Source: an uncultured Oscillospiraceae bacterium (GTDB lineage: Bacteria > Bacillota > Clostridia > Oscillospirales > Oscillospiraceae). Taken from it: a stretch of DNA of 64,000 bases. Below the pieces are notes generated by a model. That model was not told where the DNA came from and made no database searches. It saw nothing but the letters and a program-made list of their open reading frames with translations. This document shows positions 52,401-60,746 of the stretch, one piece after another (positions within the stretch are counted from its first letter, which is position 1; every line of letters starts with the position of its first letter). The position numbers and the translations under genes are program-made. Location of the stretch: positions 1 to 64,000 of the forward strand of contig CAJUKT010000048.1 of the NCBI GenBank assembly GCA_910587255.1. The letters are read 5' to 3'.

Positions 52401-53056
52401 CGGAGGACATTGTATTTCTTTGTCTTTTCCGCCTGGGCCCGCAGCGGCTCCACCTGGAGCTCCAGCTCGCCGATCTTGTCGTTGATGCGCACCAGGTTCT
52501 CCTCGGTGCGCTCCAGCTTGCGCTCCGCCTCCTCCTTGCGGTGGCGGAAGCGGGAGATGCCCGCCGCCTCCTCAAAGACCTCCCGGCGGTCGGCGCTCTT
52601 GACGGACAGGATCTCGTCGATGCGCCCCTGGCCGATGATGGAGTAGCCCTCCCGGCCAAGGCCGGTGTCCATGAACATCTCGTTGATGTCCTTCAGCCGG
52701 CAGGCCCGGCGGTTGATGTAGTATTCGCTCTCCCCGGAGCGGTAGTAGCGGCGGGTCACCGCCACCTCCGTCTCCTCCATCTGGAAAATATGCTCGGTGT
52801 TGTCCAGCACCAGGGTGACCTCGGCAAAGCCCAGGCCCTTGCGCTTTTCCGTGCCGTTGAAGATCACGTCCTCCATCTTGCTCCCCCGCAGGGTGCGGGT
52901 GGACTGCTCCCCCATCACCCAGCGGATAGCATCGGAGATGTTGGACTTGCCCGAGCCGTTGGGCCCCACCACCGCCGTGATATCCGAGCCGAACATCAGC
53001 ACGGTCTTGTCCGGGAAGGACTTGAAGCCTTGAATTTCCAGCGCTTTTAAATACAA
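49487..53056 (-). CDS. smc: Chromosome segregation ATPase SMC
   Basis: The N-terminal head has ALEIQGFKSFPDKTVLMF and Walker A GPNGSGKSNISDAIRWVMGE. Long coiled coils flank a hinge (about residues 510-650, with GVRGPVAGLLHVPDQYAVAI). The C-terminal head has the signature LSGGERALIAIALYFAILKV and Walker B PFCVMDEIEAALDESN. At ~1190 residues it is full length. I chose the TTG at 53056, 6 bases after GAGGTG, because it gives the family start (M)YLKALEIQGF; the frame is open to 53092. SMC is loaded at ParB-parS, and a parS lies 10 kb downstream. Confidence 0.95.
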   Translation of the reverse strand: MYLKALEIQGFKSFPDKTVLMFGSDITAVVGPNGSGKSNISDAIRWVMGEQSTRTLRGSKMEDVIFNGTEKRKGLGFAEVTLVLDNTEHIFQMEETEVAVTRRYYRSGESEYYINRRACRLKDINEMFMDTGLGREGYSIIGQGRIDEILSVKSADRREVFEEAAGISRFRHRKEEAERKLERTEENLVRINDKIGELELQVEPLRAQAEKTKKYNVLRDELKGLEISVWLDQLERLRAAGVKLKADLEGAVRQRDEAREAVERLYAESGALAEQMRGKDIEAEELRGRQSGLDEQVHSCENSIALLKNDVKNNSENAQRIRQELEQQEGRAGSIAAQIEERRGRLEQIGRDMAACQERIDALADSVREVLGSAGTLNEELERLQERERLETASAGEAKELLSALAAAAQELYDREEKLGQELQEQEDRAAQAREALASTQKELDKVTEDRDAAKNVISGYQMRLQARQRRLDQAQERHRRLQMDENNLNSRIKMLAEMEKLYEGYSKAVKLVMGEAERGGLRGVRGPVAGLLHVPDQYAVAIEIALGGAMQNLVVERDEDGKNAIGYLKRRDGGRATFLPMNTIRPADFRDRAVEREDGFVGMGDGLISFAPEYAGIFSNLLGRVVIAQNMDKAMAMARKFGHRFRIVTLDGQVLNAGGSMTGGSVSRSAGILSRANELERLNTQKDGLAADLNAAAGELTRAQRELTAAQYELDAASAQLREAEDAVLKYSERADSAQIQMADIELRRQALAGERAQVRRRMEENTDNTCQAKSRIERLEGSAAALRAEGEAKAQGRTALQDKVSQLNGQSAGYSAKLAGLEGEQSALRQSIGELERLRDDLSGDTASRTAMIGQFEQQNDYLARRIREEEERLQGLRAASLEGTGAIRRLNEEKLELEGKRNQADRQARDKNNELNTMEREVAFLEQKAAASAIEESQILDKLWEGYQLSHEAARAQRVELESAAKAQRRIGELKKSISALGSINPDAVEEFARVNERYTYFTGQRDDVAKAKRELQEIISQITGEMTEIFKEQFALIDQEFRKAFAELFGGGKAELILDDPEDVLGCGIEIKAQPPGKTIQHMSSLSGGERALIAIALYFAILKVRPTPFCVMDEIEAALDESNVVRYARYMRRMSSKTQFIVITHRRGTMEEADVLYGVTMQEKGVSRMLTINLNDVEKELNIK

Positions 53057-53121
53057 TGCACGCACCTCATTATTCCGCACCCCCTCCGGCACGCCCGGGG
53101 CGGGGCCAGGATCTTCCTGTT

Positions 53122-53284
53122 AGAACCTGCATTCACAGCCGAAACCGCCGGAAGGCGAGGGATTTTTCCGGCAGGCAAGGAAAATTTTCGCAAGAATAAT
53201 TGGGTTTATTCCAAGAAAATTTAACGCCGCATGCCGGGAAAAGACCCGGCCAGACGGTGAATTGAGGTTGTGAATACAGGTTCT
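53122..53284. repeat. 163-bp noncoding element bounded by inverted repeats
   Basis: AGAACCTGCATTCACAGCC (53122-53140) and GGTTGTGAATACAGGTTCT (53266-53284) pair at 17 of 19 positions, one of the others being a G-U wobble in the minus-strand transcript. Inside are smaller hairpins GCCGGAA/TTCCGGC and CCGGG/CCCGG. No coding frame is evident. It lies in the leader region of smc and may be a structured RNA or a MITE-like element. The rest of the 53057-53440 gap is empty apart from the lysC terminator. Confidence 0.6.
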
Positions 53285-53395
53285 TAATCCACATAAACCC
53301 ATAGATAGTTTATTTTATCATCATGCGCCCGGCATTGCAACAGTTTTCCCGCCGTCCCCGTCCCTGTTTTTCCCCTGTTCCAAGGGCGCAAATTG

Positions 53396-53432
53396 GTCAA
53401 AAAGACAGACCGGGCCCTAGGGCCCGGTCTGC
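53396..53432 (-). terminator. Terminator of lysC
   Basis: A perfect 26-bp palindrome (53407-53432, centre CCTAGG) is followed on the minus strand by TCTTTTTGACC, 9 bases after the lysC stop. Confidence 0.9.
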
Positions 53433-53440
53433 CGCGGCGC

Positions 53441-54667
53441 TTACTGCGCGCCGTTGAATTCGTCGTAGAACCGGTCGTGTATAACCTGCACCGCCCGGTC
53501 CGCGTCGCTGATGTGCACCAGCACCGATACCTTGATCTCACTGGTGGAGATCATGTTAATGTTGATGCCCGCGTTGAACAGCGCCTCGAACATGGCGGCG
53601 GCCACGCCGGGGTTATTGATCATCCCCGCGCCCACGATGGACACCTTGGCGATGTTGTCCGAAACGTCGATGTGGTCGAAGCGGACGCTGTCCCGGTTTT
53701 CCTCCAGCAGCCTGCGGGCCAGCTCCATATCCCCCTTAGCCACGGTAAAGCTGATATCCTTGGTGTCGCTGCGGCCGATGGACTGTAGGATGATATCCAC
53801 GTTCACGTTGTTCTTGGCCAGCAGGGAGAAGATTTTAAAGGCGATGCCCGGGGTGTCCTCCAGGCCCACCAGGGCCAGGCGGGCCACGTTTTTGTCCTTG
53901 GCGACGCCGCTGATGTGAGATTTTTCCATGGTCTTGACAACCTCCTTCACTTTTGTACCCGGCTTCCCGGAGAAGCTGGAGAGGACCTCCAGCTTCACGC
54001 CGTACCGCTTGGCCATCTCCACCGAGCGGTTATGGAGCACCTGGGCCCCCAGCGTGGCCAGCTCCAGCATCTCGTCATAGGTGATCTCGTCCAGCTTGTG
54101 GGCGGAGGGCACCATGCGGGGGTCAGCCGTGTACACGCCGTCCACGTCGGTGTAAATCTGGCACAGATCGGCGTTGAGCGCCGCTGCGATGGCCACCGCC
54201 GACGTATCCGACCCCCCCCGGCCCAGGGTGGTGATATCGTCGTACTTGTTCAGCCCCTGGAAGCCGGTGACGATGACGATGCGCCGCTTGTCCAGCTCCG
54301 CCCGGATGCGCTCCCCCTGCACCCGCTTGATGCGGGCGTTTCCGTAGCCGGAGTTGGTGCGGAAGCCCGCCTGCCAGCCGGTGAGCGACACCACCGGGAA
54401 GCCCATGCCCTCGATGGCCATGGCGCACAGGGCGCAGGAGATCTGCTCGCCGGTGGACAGCAGCATGTCCAGCTCCCGCTTAGAGGCGGCGGGGTTGATC
54501 TCGGCGGCCTTCTCAATGAGCTCGTCCGTCGTGTCCCCCTGGGCGGACAGCACCGCCACCACCCGGTTCCCTTTTTGATAAGTATCGGTTATGATGCGGG
54601 CCACGTTGCGGATTTTCTCCCCATCCGCCACCGACGACCCGCCGAATTTTTGTACGATCAATGCCAT
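53441..54667 (-). CDS. lysC: Aspartokinase
   Basis: Aspartokinase catalyses the first step of lysine, threonine and methionine synthesis. Motifs: IVQKFGGSSVADGEKIRNVA at the N-terminus, STGEQISCAL, GFQGLNKYDDITTLGRGGSD, and TDVDGVYTADPRMVPSAHKL. The last ~150 residues hold two ACT domains (VGLEDTPGIAFKIFSLLAKN and IVGAGMINNPGVAAAMFEAL), so feedback inhibition is expected. No lysine riboswitch is visible upstream. It is the third gene after the ACT-domain protein and hom on the same strand. Confidence 0.95.
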   Translation of the reverse strand: MALIVQKFGGSSVADGEKIRNVARIITDTYQKGNRVVAVLSAQGDTTDELIEKAAEINPAASKRELDMLLSTGEQISCALCAMAIEGMGFPVVSLTGWQAGFRTNSGYGNARIKRVQGERIRAELDKRRIVIVTGFQGLNKYDDITTLGRGGSDTSAVAIAAALNADLCQIYTDVDGVYTADPRMVPSAHKLDEITYDEMLELATLGAQVLHNRSVEMAKRYGVKLEVLSSFSGKPGTKVKEVVKTMEKSHISGVAKDKNVARLALVGLEDTPGIAFKIFSLLAKNNVNVDIILQSIGRSDTKDISFTVAKGDMELARRLLEENRDSVRFDHIDVSDNIAKVSIVGAGMINNPGVAAAMFEALFNAGININMISTSEIKVSVLVHISDADRAVQVIHDRFYDEFNGAQ

Positions 54668-54705
54668 AAGTTCTTCATCCTCTCATGGAATTTCCATGCC
54701 GTCTG

Positions 54706-54733
54706 GGATTGCCGGGCCTTGGCCCGGCAATCC
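54706..54733. terminator. Hairpin between hom and lysC
   Basis: GGATTGCCGGGCC and GGCCCGGCAATCC form a 13-bp stem with a 2-base loop. Neither strand has a strong T-run, so it may be a weak terminator or an mRNA processing site. Confidence 0.5.
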
Positions 54734-54801
54734 ATTTTATGCCGGCGGCCTGCGGATGGACTGCCCGGAATCCTGTCCCGCCGTCCGCTTCTGCGCTCTT
54801 G

Positions 54802-56016
54802 TCAATCCAGCACCCGCAGAATGCCGGACACCTCCAGCCCAGCCAGCTTTTCCTCCAGCTGTCCCTGAATGAACTCTCCCTCGGTGAGGCAGGCGGATTC
54901 GCTCCCGCCGCTCTCCCGCCGGGCCAGCAGCTTACATCCCGGCAGCCTGGCGCGCAGCTCGTCCGCCGCAGCGGTGGCCCGGACATACCAGCGGCTTTTG
55001 AGCGCCCCCACGCCGCACGCGGCGTCCTCCCCGCCCGGCTCCCAGGACAGGGCGCGGCGGCGGCCCATATTCCGGGCCACGTCGATCACGTCCGCCACCA
55101 CGGCGGAGGCGGTGGGCAGCTTGCCCGCCCCCCGGCCATAGAACATCACGTCGCCGATGGCGTCCCCCCGGACGGAGATGGCGTTGAACACGTCCTCCAC
55201 CCCGGCCAGCGGGTCGGACTGGTCCACCAGATGGGGGGCCACGTAGGCGCATACCCTGCCGTCCTCCCCCCGGATGGCCCGGCCCAGCAGCTTGATTTTC
55301 TTGCCCGCGCTCTCCGCGTAGTCCACGTCCGCCAGGGTGACGCCGGTGATCCCCTGGGTGGGCACCTGCTCCGGGCTGATGTGCCGCCCAAAGGCAATGT
55401 CCGCCAGAATGCAAATCTTGCGGCAGGCGTCATGGCCCTCCACGTCGGCGGAGGGGTCCCGTTCGGCGTAGCCCTTCTCCTGGGCCTCCCGGAGCGCCGC
55501 GCCGAAGGTGAGCCCCGCCCGGATCATCCGCGTGAGAATATAATTGGTAGTGCCGTTGAGAATGCCGTAGATTTCCAAAATCTCATTGGCGGCCAGGCAC
55601 TGGCTCAGGGGCCGGATGATGGGGATGCCGCCCCCCACGCTGGCCTCAAAGAGATAGCACACGCCCTTCTCCCCCGCCAGCTGGGTGAGCTCATAGCCGC
55701 AGGTGGCCACCAGCTCCTTATTTGAGGTGACCACGCTCTTGCCCGCCTCCAGCGCCCTTCTGGTGAAGTCCAGGGCGATGGCCGCCCCGCCGATGGTCTC
55801 CACCACGATATCCACCTCGGGGTCGTTCTCAATGACGGAAAAGTCCTTCACAAAGCGGTCTGCAAAGGGGCTGTCCGGGAAGTCCCGCACATCCAGAATA
55901 TACTTCAGCCGGATCAATCCGCCCGCCTTGCGCTCGATGCTGTCCTCGTGCCCGGTGAGCACCTCCGCCACGCCGGAGCCCACGGTCCCAAATCCTAAAA
56001 TCGCCACATTTACCAT
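54802..56016 (-). CDS. hom: Homoserine dehydrogenase
   Basis: The NAD(P)-binding loop is VAILGFGTVGSGVAEVL. The catalytic region includes VVETIGGAAIALDFTRRALE, VVTSNKELVATCG, FEASVGGGIPIIRPL, GTTNYILTRMI and SADVEGHDACRKICILADIA. A C-terminal ACT-like segment extends to residue ~400. I chose ATG 56016 (MVNVAILG); longer in-frame starts at 56028 and 56073 have poorer ribosome sites. It lies between the ACT-domain gene and lysC. Confidence 0.93.
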   Translation of the reverse strand: MVNVAILGFGTVGSGVAEVLTGHEDSIERKAGGLIRLKYILDVRDFPDSPFADRFVKDFSVIENDPEVDIVVETIGGAAIALDFTRRALEAGKSVVTSNKELVATCGYELTQLAGEKGVCYLFEASVGGGIPIIRPLSQCLAANEILEIYGILNGTTNYILTRMIRAGLTFGAALREAQEKGYAERDPSADVEGHDACRKICILADIAFGRHISPEQVPTQGITGVTLADVDYAESAGKKIKLLGRAIRGEDGRVCAYVAPHLVDQSDPLAGVEDVFNAISVRGDAIGDVMFYGRGAGKLPTASAVVADVIDVARNMGRRRALSWEPGGEDAACGVGALKSRWYVRATAAADELRARLPGCKLLARRESGGSESACLTEGEFIQGQLEEKLAGLEVSGILRVLD

Positions 56017-56131
56017 TTGCCTTGTCATTCCTTTATACAATTCTTGTCCAGCCAGGTGTCCCCGCAGGCACACCGTCCGCCGCCGGGCTTCCGCCTCATC
56101 CCGGCCGCTTCTTCACCCGCCAAAAAGCAGC

Positions 56132-56575
56132 TCAGCCCGCCGGCACCTCGCAGCGGATCACCTCCGGCCTGGCCCCCAGCTCCGAGAGCAGCTCCTCCAG
56201 CCCGGCGGACAGCCCGCTGGTCTCCAGCCCCACCGTCACCGCCGCCGCGCCCCCGCCGGGGATGGCCTGGTTGATGGTGAGCACGTTCCCGCCCCTGTCC
56301 GCCAGCAGGTTGAGCACCGACGACAGCGCCCCCGGCTGGTTGCGCAGGAGGATCTGGATGGTGACGATCCGCCCGTGCACCATATCCTGAAAGGGACGGA
56401 TGGCGTCCTTGTATTTATAATACGCGCTCCGGCTCACCCCGCAGCGCCGGGCGGCGGCGTTCACCGTCCGCTCCTCCCCGGTCTCCAGCAGCCGCTTTGC
56501 CTGGGCCACCTTCAAATAGATCTCCGGCAGCACCGTGGATTCTACAATGAAATATTTGGGGTTTGCCGTTTCCAT
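56132..56575 (-). CDS. UPF0735-type HTH-ACT protein
   Basis: The 147-residue protein begins KYFIVESTVLPEIYLKVAQA, has a short helix-turn-helix (TVNAAARRCGVSRSAYYKYK), and ends in an ACT domain (TIQILLRNQPGALSSVLNLL, GGNVLTINQAIPGGG). This is the plan of UPF0735/PheB-like ACT proteins, often encoded beside homoserine dehydrogenase, where they are thought to sense an amino acid. GGAGA precedes the ATG at 56575. Confidence 0.85.
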   Translation of the reverse strand: METANPKYFIVESTVLPEIYLKVAQAKRLLETGEERTVNAAARRCGVSRSAYYKYKDAIRPFQDMVHGRIVTIQILLRNQPGALSSVLNLLADRGGNVLTINQAIPGGGAAAVTVGLETSGLSAGLEELLSELGARPEVIRCEVPAG

Positions 56576-56761
56576 GCCCTCTCCGCCTCCTGTCCGCCGC
56601 GCCGGAACCCGCGCCCGGGCTGTCTTTGTCTCGCGGTCTATTGTACCACACATGCGGACAAATCGCAATTGCCCCCCTCACAGCTTTTTTACCAAACCTT
56701 TTCCCCCGCTGCCGCCGTTCTTCGGCACAATGGCCCATTCTCCGCCTCCCCGGACGCGGAA

Positions 56762-56796
56762 CGCCGCCCGGCGCGCTGCGCCGGGCGGCGTTTTTT
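56762..56796. terminator. Hairpin with T-run at the 3' end of the penicillin-binding protein gene
   Basis: CGCCGCCCGGCGC and GCGCCGGGCGGCG form a 13-bp stem. The TTTTTT lies on the plus-strand side although no plus-strand gene precedes it; on the minus strand the stem follows the PBP stop by 3 bases with only a weak T-run. Confidence 0.5.
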
Positions 56797-56799
56797 GCT

Positions 56800-59622
56800 T
56801 TATCCCTCCACCGGGATATAGGGCGGCTCGGTCCAAACCTCCCCGCTGGGCTCCTCGGTGGGGTAGGGGTCGTAGAAGGGCGGCGTCTCCACCGGGTCGG
56901 TCACCTCCGGCGTGGGCGTGGAGGGAAACAGCCATCCCCAGGGATCGTCTGTAGGTTCCACAAAGGGATCGTCCGTGGGCTCCACAAAGGGGTCGTCCGA
57001 CGGGATGGGCTCCTCCGAGGGGACAGGCTCGCTGGTGTGGACGTGGCAGTATCTGCCCTCTTCCCCCAGGTACTCGTACCAGCCCACCAGGGCGTCCGAG
57101 TCACCCACATGGGTGGAGCCCACCTGCTCGCGCTGGAAGTCCACCATATACACCGTCTGAACGCTCTCCTCCGGGCAGAACTCCCCGGCCAGATGGTAGC
57201 GCCCGATGGGCTCCCCCTTGGCGTTGTTCACCGGGCTGTCCACGCACACCTTCACCGGCACATGGCATTGGCAGTGCTCCTTGGGCGCGTCCTCGGCAAA
57301 CAGCCGGAAGCTCTGCACCCGGTTGCCCCGCACGTCCTGGGTGCACTCGGGCAGGGACAGCTTGCCGCAGTCCTTGCAGATGTTATAGGAACTCAGGGTA
57401 CCCGGCACCTCGAAGGCCATGTTCTCCTTCCCCTCGTGGAGGATCTCCATCACCTTCTGCCACATGGACACCGACGGGTTCTTGTAGTTGCGGTTGATGA
57501 CCTCGCTGTTAGGGTAGCCCGTCCACACCGCGCCGGTGTAGTAGGAGGTGTAGCCGCAGAACCAGTAGTCGAAGGTGTCGTTGGTGGTGCCCGTCTTGCC
57601 CGCCACGGTCTGGCCGGAGATGCGCGCCCCCGTGCCGGTGCCCGAGCTGACGGCGTTGGACAGCATGGAGTTGATATAATAGGCGGTGGTGGATTTGATG
57701 GGCCACGTGGGCTCGGGCTTGTTGTCCACAACCACCTTGCCGCCGGCGTCCTTGATCTCCAGCACGGTAGTGGCCTTGGTGAACTGGCCGCCCCGGGGGA
57801 AGGTGGCAAACGCCGCCGCCATCTCAAAGGTGGACACGCCCTTGGTCAGGCCGCCCATGGCCAGGGGGCTGCGGTCGATGTCCGAGCTCACCTGGCCGTT
57901 ACTGTTCTCAAAATAGGGCACCATGGAGGTGATGCCGTAGCGGTTTACCATGAAATCGTAGGACGCCTGGGGGGTGACCTGCTCCAGCACCCGCACCGCC
58001 ACCGTATTCAGCGACTGGGTGACGCCGTGCAGCACCGTAGTCAGCCCCCCGTAGGTGGGCGTGACGTTGACAGGCCAGGGCTTGCCGTTGAGCTCCTGGG
58101 GGCTGTCATCGACGACGGTGGCGGGGGTGATCAGCCCCATCTCAATGGCCGGGGAGTAGACGGACAGGGGCTTGATGGACGAGCCGGGCTGGCGCTTGGT
58201 GTCCACCGGGGTGTTCCAGCCCCGGTTTACCGTCTTCTCCTGGGTGCTGCCCATGGCCACCACCAGGCCGGTGGAATTGTCCACCACCGAAATGGCGGAG
58301 ATCAGCCGCTGGCCGGTCTTGGACGACACCTGGTCCAGGTTCTCCCGGTTGTTATACACCGCGTCCACCGCCGCCTGCACCTCCGGGTCGTAGGCGCACA
58401 CGATGGACAGGCCGCCGCTGAACACCCGCTGCCTGCACGCATCCTCGCCCAGGCCGGTCTCCTCCTGCAGCAGCTGGATGGACTCCTTGATGACCTGCTC
58501 CACATACCAGGAGTAAACGGTGGACGGCTTTTTCTCCTCCTGGCCCGAATCCTCCGCGCCGTCCGGCTGGCTTTGCACGTCCCGCTTGAACACCAGGGGC
58601 TGGGCGATGGCCGCGTCCCGCTCTGCCTCCGTGATATAGGGCGCGGGGCGGGCCGGGTCCTCCTTGGCCATCTCCTTCAGGATGTTCTCCTGCCGGGCCT
58701 TGTTGAACTCCCGGTTGGTCCAAACCGAGCCGCTGTCATAGGAATCCTCCGCCCCGCAGTACTCGCACACCTCATCCCTGCTCAGGGAGTAGAGCTTGCA
58801 CTCCGGGTTCTGGCACTGGTAGCGCACCACGTCCACCGTGCCGTAGGGGGCATAAAGAGACGGGTTGTTGGTGATGCCTGCCAGGCTGGCGCACTCGGCC
58901 AGGTTCAGCTCCCACACGTTCTTGCCGAAGTAGTACTGGGCTGCGGCCTGGACGCCGTAGCATTTATTGCCCATAAAGATGCGGTTGAAATAGACGGTGA
59001 GAATTTCCTCTTTTTTATAGTTGTTTTCCAGCTCCAGGGCGGTAAAAATCTCCAGGATCTTCCGGGTGACGGTAACGTCGTCGTACTCGGTGAGGTTTTT
59101 GATGAGCTGCTGGTCGATGGTGGAGCCGCCCTGGATGTTGCCGCCGGTGAACATGCGCAGCAGGCCCGACCCGGTGCGCCGCCAGTCCACCCCCTGGTGG
59201 TTCCAGAAACGCTTGTCCTCAATGGCAATGAACGCGTTGATCAAGTCCTCCGGGATGTCCTTATACTCTATGATCTCCCGGTTTTCATTGCCCGACAGGG
59301 TTTGCAGCTCCACCAGCGCCCCGGTGTTCTTGTCCTGGTAATAGATCACCGAATTCTCATCCATGGTGTAGTCGGACAGGTCCAGGAAGGTCCGGGGCAT
59401 CACCGCCGTTTTCACATAGACGGCGGCGAAGCATACCATAAAGCAGCCGGTGACGATGCCCACCAGCAGCAGGGTGCCGATGAGCTGGAAAAAGCGGATG
59501 ATAATGGTCAGCCAAATGGGGCGCCGGCGGCGCTTGCGGCCCTTGGCGCGGGACGGCTGGCGCTGGGCGCCCGGCTGTGCCTGGCTGCGCTCCGGGGATT
59601 GGTTATGGTTGGTGTCTGGCAT
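56800..59622 (-). CDS. Class A penicillin-binding protein (PBP1a-like) with inserted Cys4 motif
   Basis: A Lys/Arg-rich cytoplasmic tail and one membrane helix (~37-70) precede the glycosyltransferase domain: AFIAIEDKRFWNHQGVDWRR with catalytic Glu135, GGSTIDQQLIKN, and KKEEILTVYFNRIFMGNKCY. The transpeptidase domain has S481-SIK484, SLN (537-539) and KTG (676-678), so both activities look intact. Unusual features are four cysteines at 270, 275, 286 and 289 (CQNPEC and CEYCG) in a zinc-ribbon arrangement just after the glycosyltransferase domain, and another set near 780 (CKDCG, LPEC). The tail is Pro/Asp rich with DPFVEPTD repeats. At 940 residues it is long for the class. Confidence 0.9.
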   Translation of the reverse strand: MPDTNHNQSPERSQAQPGAQRQPSRAKGRKRRRRPIWLTIIIRFFQLIGTLLLVGIVTGCFMVCFAAVYVKTAVMPRTFLDLSDYTMDENSVIYYQDKNTGALVELQTLSGNENREIIEYKDIPEDLINAFIAIEDKRFWNHQGVDWRRTGSGLLRMFTGGNIQGGSTIDQQLIKNLTEYDDVTVTRKILEIFTALELENNYKKEEILTVYFNRIFMGNKCYGVQAAAQYYFGKNVWELNLAECASLAGITNNPSLYAPYGTVDVVRYQCQNPECKLYSLSRDEVCEYCGAEDSYDSGSVWTNREFNKARQENILKEMAKEDPARPAPYITEAERDAAIAQPLVFKRDVQSQPDGAEDSGQEEKKPSTVYSWYVEQVIKESIQLLQEETGLGEDACRQRVFSGGLSIVCAYDPEVQAAVDAVYNNRENLDQVSSKTGQRLISAISVVDNSTGLVVAMGSTQEKTVNRGWNTPVDTKRQPGSSIKPLSVYSPAIEMGLITPATVVDDSPQELNGKPWPVNVTPTYGGLTTVLHGVTQSLNTVAVRVLEQVTPQASYDFMVNRYGITSMVPYFENSNGQVSSDIDRSPLAMGGLTKGVSTFEMAAAFATFPRGGQFTKATTVLEIKDAGGKVVVDNKPEPTWPIKSTTAYYINSMLSNAVSSGTGTGARISGQTVAGKTGTTNDTFDYWFCGYTSYYTGAVWTGYPNSEVINRNYKNPSVSMWQKVMEILHEGKENMAFEVPGTLSSYNICKDCGKLSLPECTQDVRGNRVQSFRLFAEDAPKEHCQCHVPVKVCVDSPVNNAKGEPIGRYHLAGEFCPEESVQTVYMVDFQREQVGSTHVGDSDALVGWYEYLGEEGRYCHVHTSEPVPSEEPIPSDDPFVEPTDDPFVEPTDDPWGWLFPSTPTPEVTDPVETPPFYDPYPTEEPSGEVWTEPPYIPVEG

Positions 59623-59712
59623 ATTGAGATCCCTCCGATGTATTCAGGCCGCCCCTGCGGGGAGCGGCGCGGGTCCCTCTCTCCCGGGGCGCTGCGCCCC
59701 GTATGTTGCTGT

Positions 59713-59741
59713 ATTATACCACGCCGGGCGCAATTTGTCCA
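59713..59741 (-). promoter_or_regulatory. Promoter of the penicillin-binding protein gene
   Basis: On the minus strand TGGACA (59741-59736), 17 bases, TATAAT (59718-59713). The leader then contains a GGGGCGC/GCGCCCC hairpin. Confidence 0.75.
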
Positions 59742-59808
59742 CCCTGGGCAAAACGACGGGTTTCGCCGCCCACGGGCCGGGCCTTTCGTAGAAATTTCAT
59801 GTTCCCTC

Positions 59809-59837
59809 TTGCTTTTTTTCCTTCCAGCCATTACAAT
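59809..59837 (+). promoter_or_regulatory. Promoter of the DUF1292 gene
   Basis: TTGCTT (59809-59814), a 17-base spacer and TACAAT (59832-59837), 45 bases before the ATG at 59882, which has a GGAAGGAGG ribosome site. Confidence 0.6.
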
Positions 59838-59881
59838 AGGGGCGGAGGCGGCGAAAGGCCGCCGGAAGGAGGCGCCCCGCT

Positions 59882-60163
59882 ATGAGCGAAGAGTACGGCC
59901 CGGATTTCGTGTCGGTCACCGACGACGAGGGCAATGAATTTGAACTGGAGCATCTGGGCACCCTGGAACATAACGGCCAGGAGTACATGGCCTTTGTCCC
60001 GGCCGACATGGACGAGGATGACGAGGACTTCGGCCTGATCCTGCTGAAGGTCATCGAGCAGGACGGCGAGCAGCTGCTGGCCGACATCGACGACGAGCAG
60101 GAGCTGGACGCGGTGTACCAGCACTTTATGGAGGAGCTGTTCGAGGAAGAAGAGGACGGGTAA
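59882..60163 (+). CDS. DUF1292 small acidic protein
   Basis: The 93-residue acidic protein has the DUF1292 pattern VTDDEGNEFELEHLGTLEHN, then EYMAFVPADMDED and a C-terminal Glu/Asp run (HFMEELFEEEEDG). The family is widespread in clostridia and its function is not known. Confidence 0.85.
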   Translation: MSEEYGPDFVSVTDDEGNEFELEHLGTLEHNGQEYMAFVPADMDEDDEDFGLILLKVIEQDGEQLLADIDDEQELDAVYQHFMEELFEEEEDG

Positions 60164-60328
60164 GCAGCCCCGCACAGGCGGCGCATTACTAAGGCGCAGC
60201 CCGTGGGTTCCTTTTGTTTTACAGTGCCTAAACACCGGCGGCAGCACAAATGGGGGCATCTGCGTCGAAAGCCCCACGCGCCGGAAGGGCGTCTGTCCGC
60301 GTTTCGTATAGGGCTCCCCATTGGGGTA

Positions 60329-60392
60329 CATAGGGGCCGCAGCCCCTATGCGCGCTCTTTGGTTCCTTTCTCTCGCGCGAGAGAAAGGAACC
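60329..60392. repeat. Two adjacent intergenic palindromes (REP-like)
   Basis: CATAGGGGC/GCCCCTATG (60329-60350) is followed by a 32-base palindrome (60361-60392) with arms GGTTCCTTTCTCTCG and its complement. A weaker relative with arms GATTCTTTTTCT and AGAAAAAGAATC is at 63176-63203. No coding frame is convincing in 60164-60854; only these palindromes, the 6S-like RNA and the promoter at 60718 stand out. Confidence 0.6.
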
Positions 60393-60439
60393 CGCCGGAG
60401 GCATCCCTTCGGTGAAAACTGAAAAATAGAACACCCCTG

Positions 60440-60607
60440 CCGGGTTCTAACTACGTGACCTGCCCTGTTAAAACCCACATTTCTGAAACGGGACGCCCCA
60501 CTCGCGCGGTGGTTCGCAGACCTCCCGGCCCTCTTTGGAGGATCCTGGACGTTGGGAGCGGTAAAACCAAGCGGAGGCAACCCACCTGCATTCTTGTGCA
60601 GGTTTTT
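60440..60607 (+). ncRNA. ssrS: Probable 6S RNA
   Basis: The ~165-base noncoding stretch ends in a clear terminator (ACCTGCA/TGCAGGT, then TTTTT). It contains blocks that I associate with clostridial 6S RNA, namely CCTGTTAAAACCC near the 5' side and GCGGTAAAACCAAGCGGAGG near the 3' side. It can fold as a long interrupted hairpin: CCTGCCCTGTT opposite AAGCGGAGG at the base, an open central region, and a terminal stem CCTCCC/GGGAG. Length and shape fit 6S RNA, which binds sigma-A RNA polymerase. The identification is from memory, so it is only moderately sure. Confidence 0.45.
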
Positions 60608-60717
60608 AATGGGGCGGCACGGCCACGGCGGGGGTTCTATAAGCAATCGGGCGGGAGGGCCTCAGCCCTTCCGCCTCTTTTTATTTGTGAATTTTCATCT
60701 GCGGGACGAATTTGGCC

Positions 60718-60746
60718 TTGCAACGTCAGTTTCCCCATGCTATAAT
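60718..60746 (+). promoter_or_regulatory. Promoter of the PrsA-like gene
   Basis: TTGCAA (60718-60723), a 17-base spacer and TATAAT (60741-60746), with a ~100-base leader before the ATG at 60855. Confidence 0.8.

Noticed and set aside
54668..54801. A lysine riboswitch or T-box before lysC or hom
   Set aside because: The gaps are too short, and only a simple 13-bp hairpin is present between hom and lysC.
56563..59937. An 1124-codon open frame on the plus strand
   Set aside because: It is the antisense of the penicillin-binding protein gene, whose motifs are unmistakable. High GC content keeps the opposite frame open, and its product is a His/Gly/Leu-rich string without domains.
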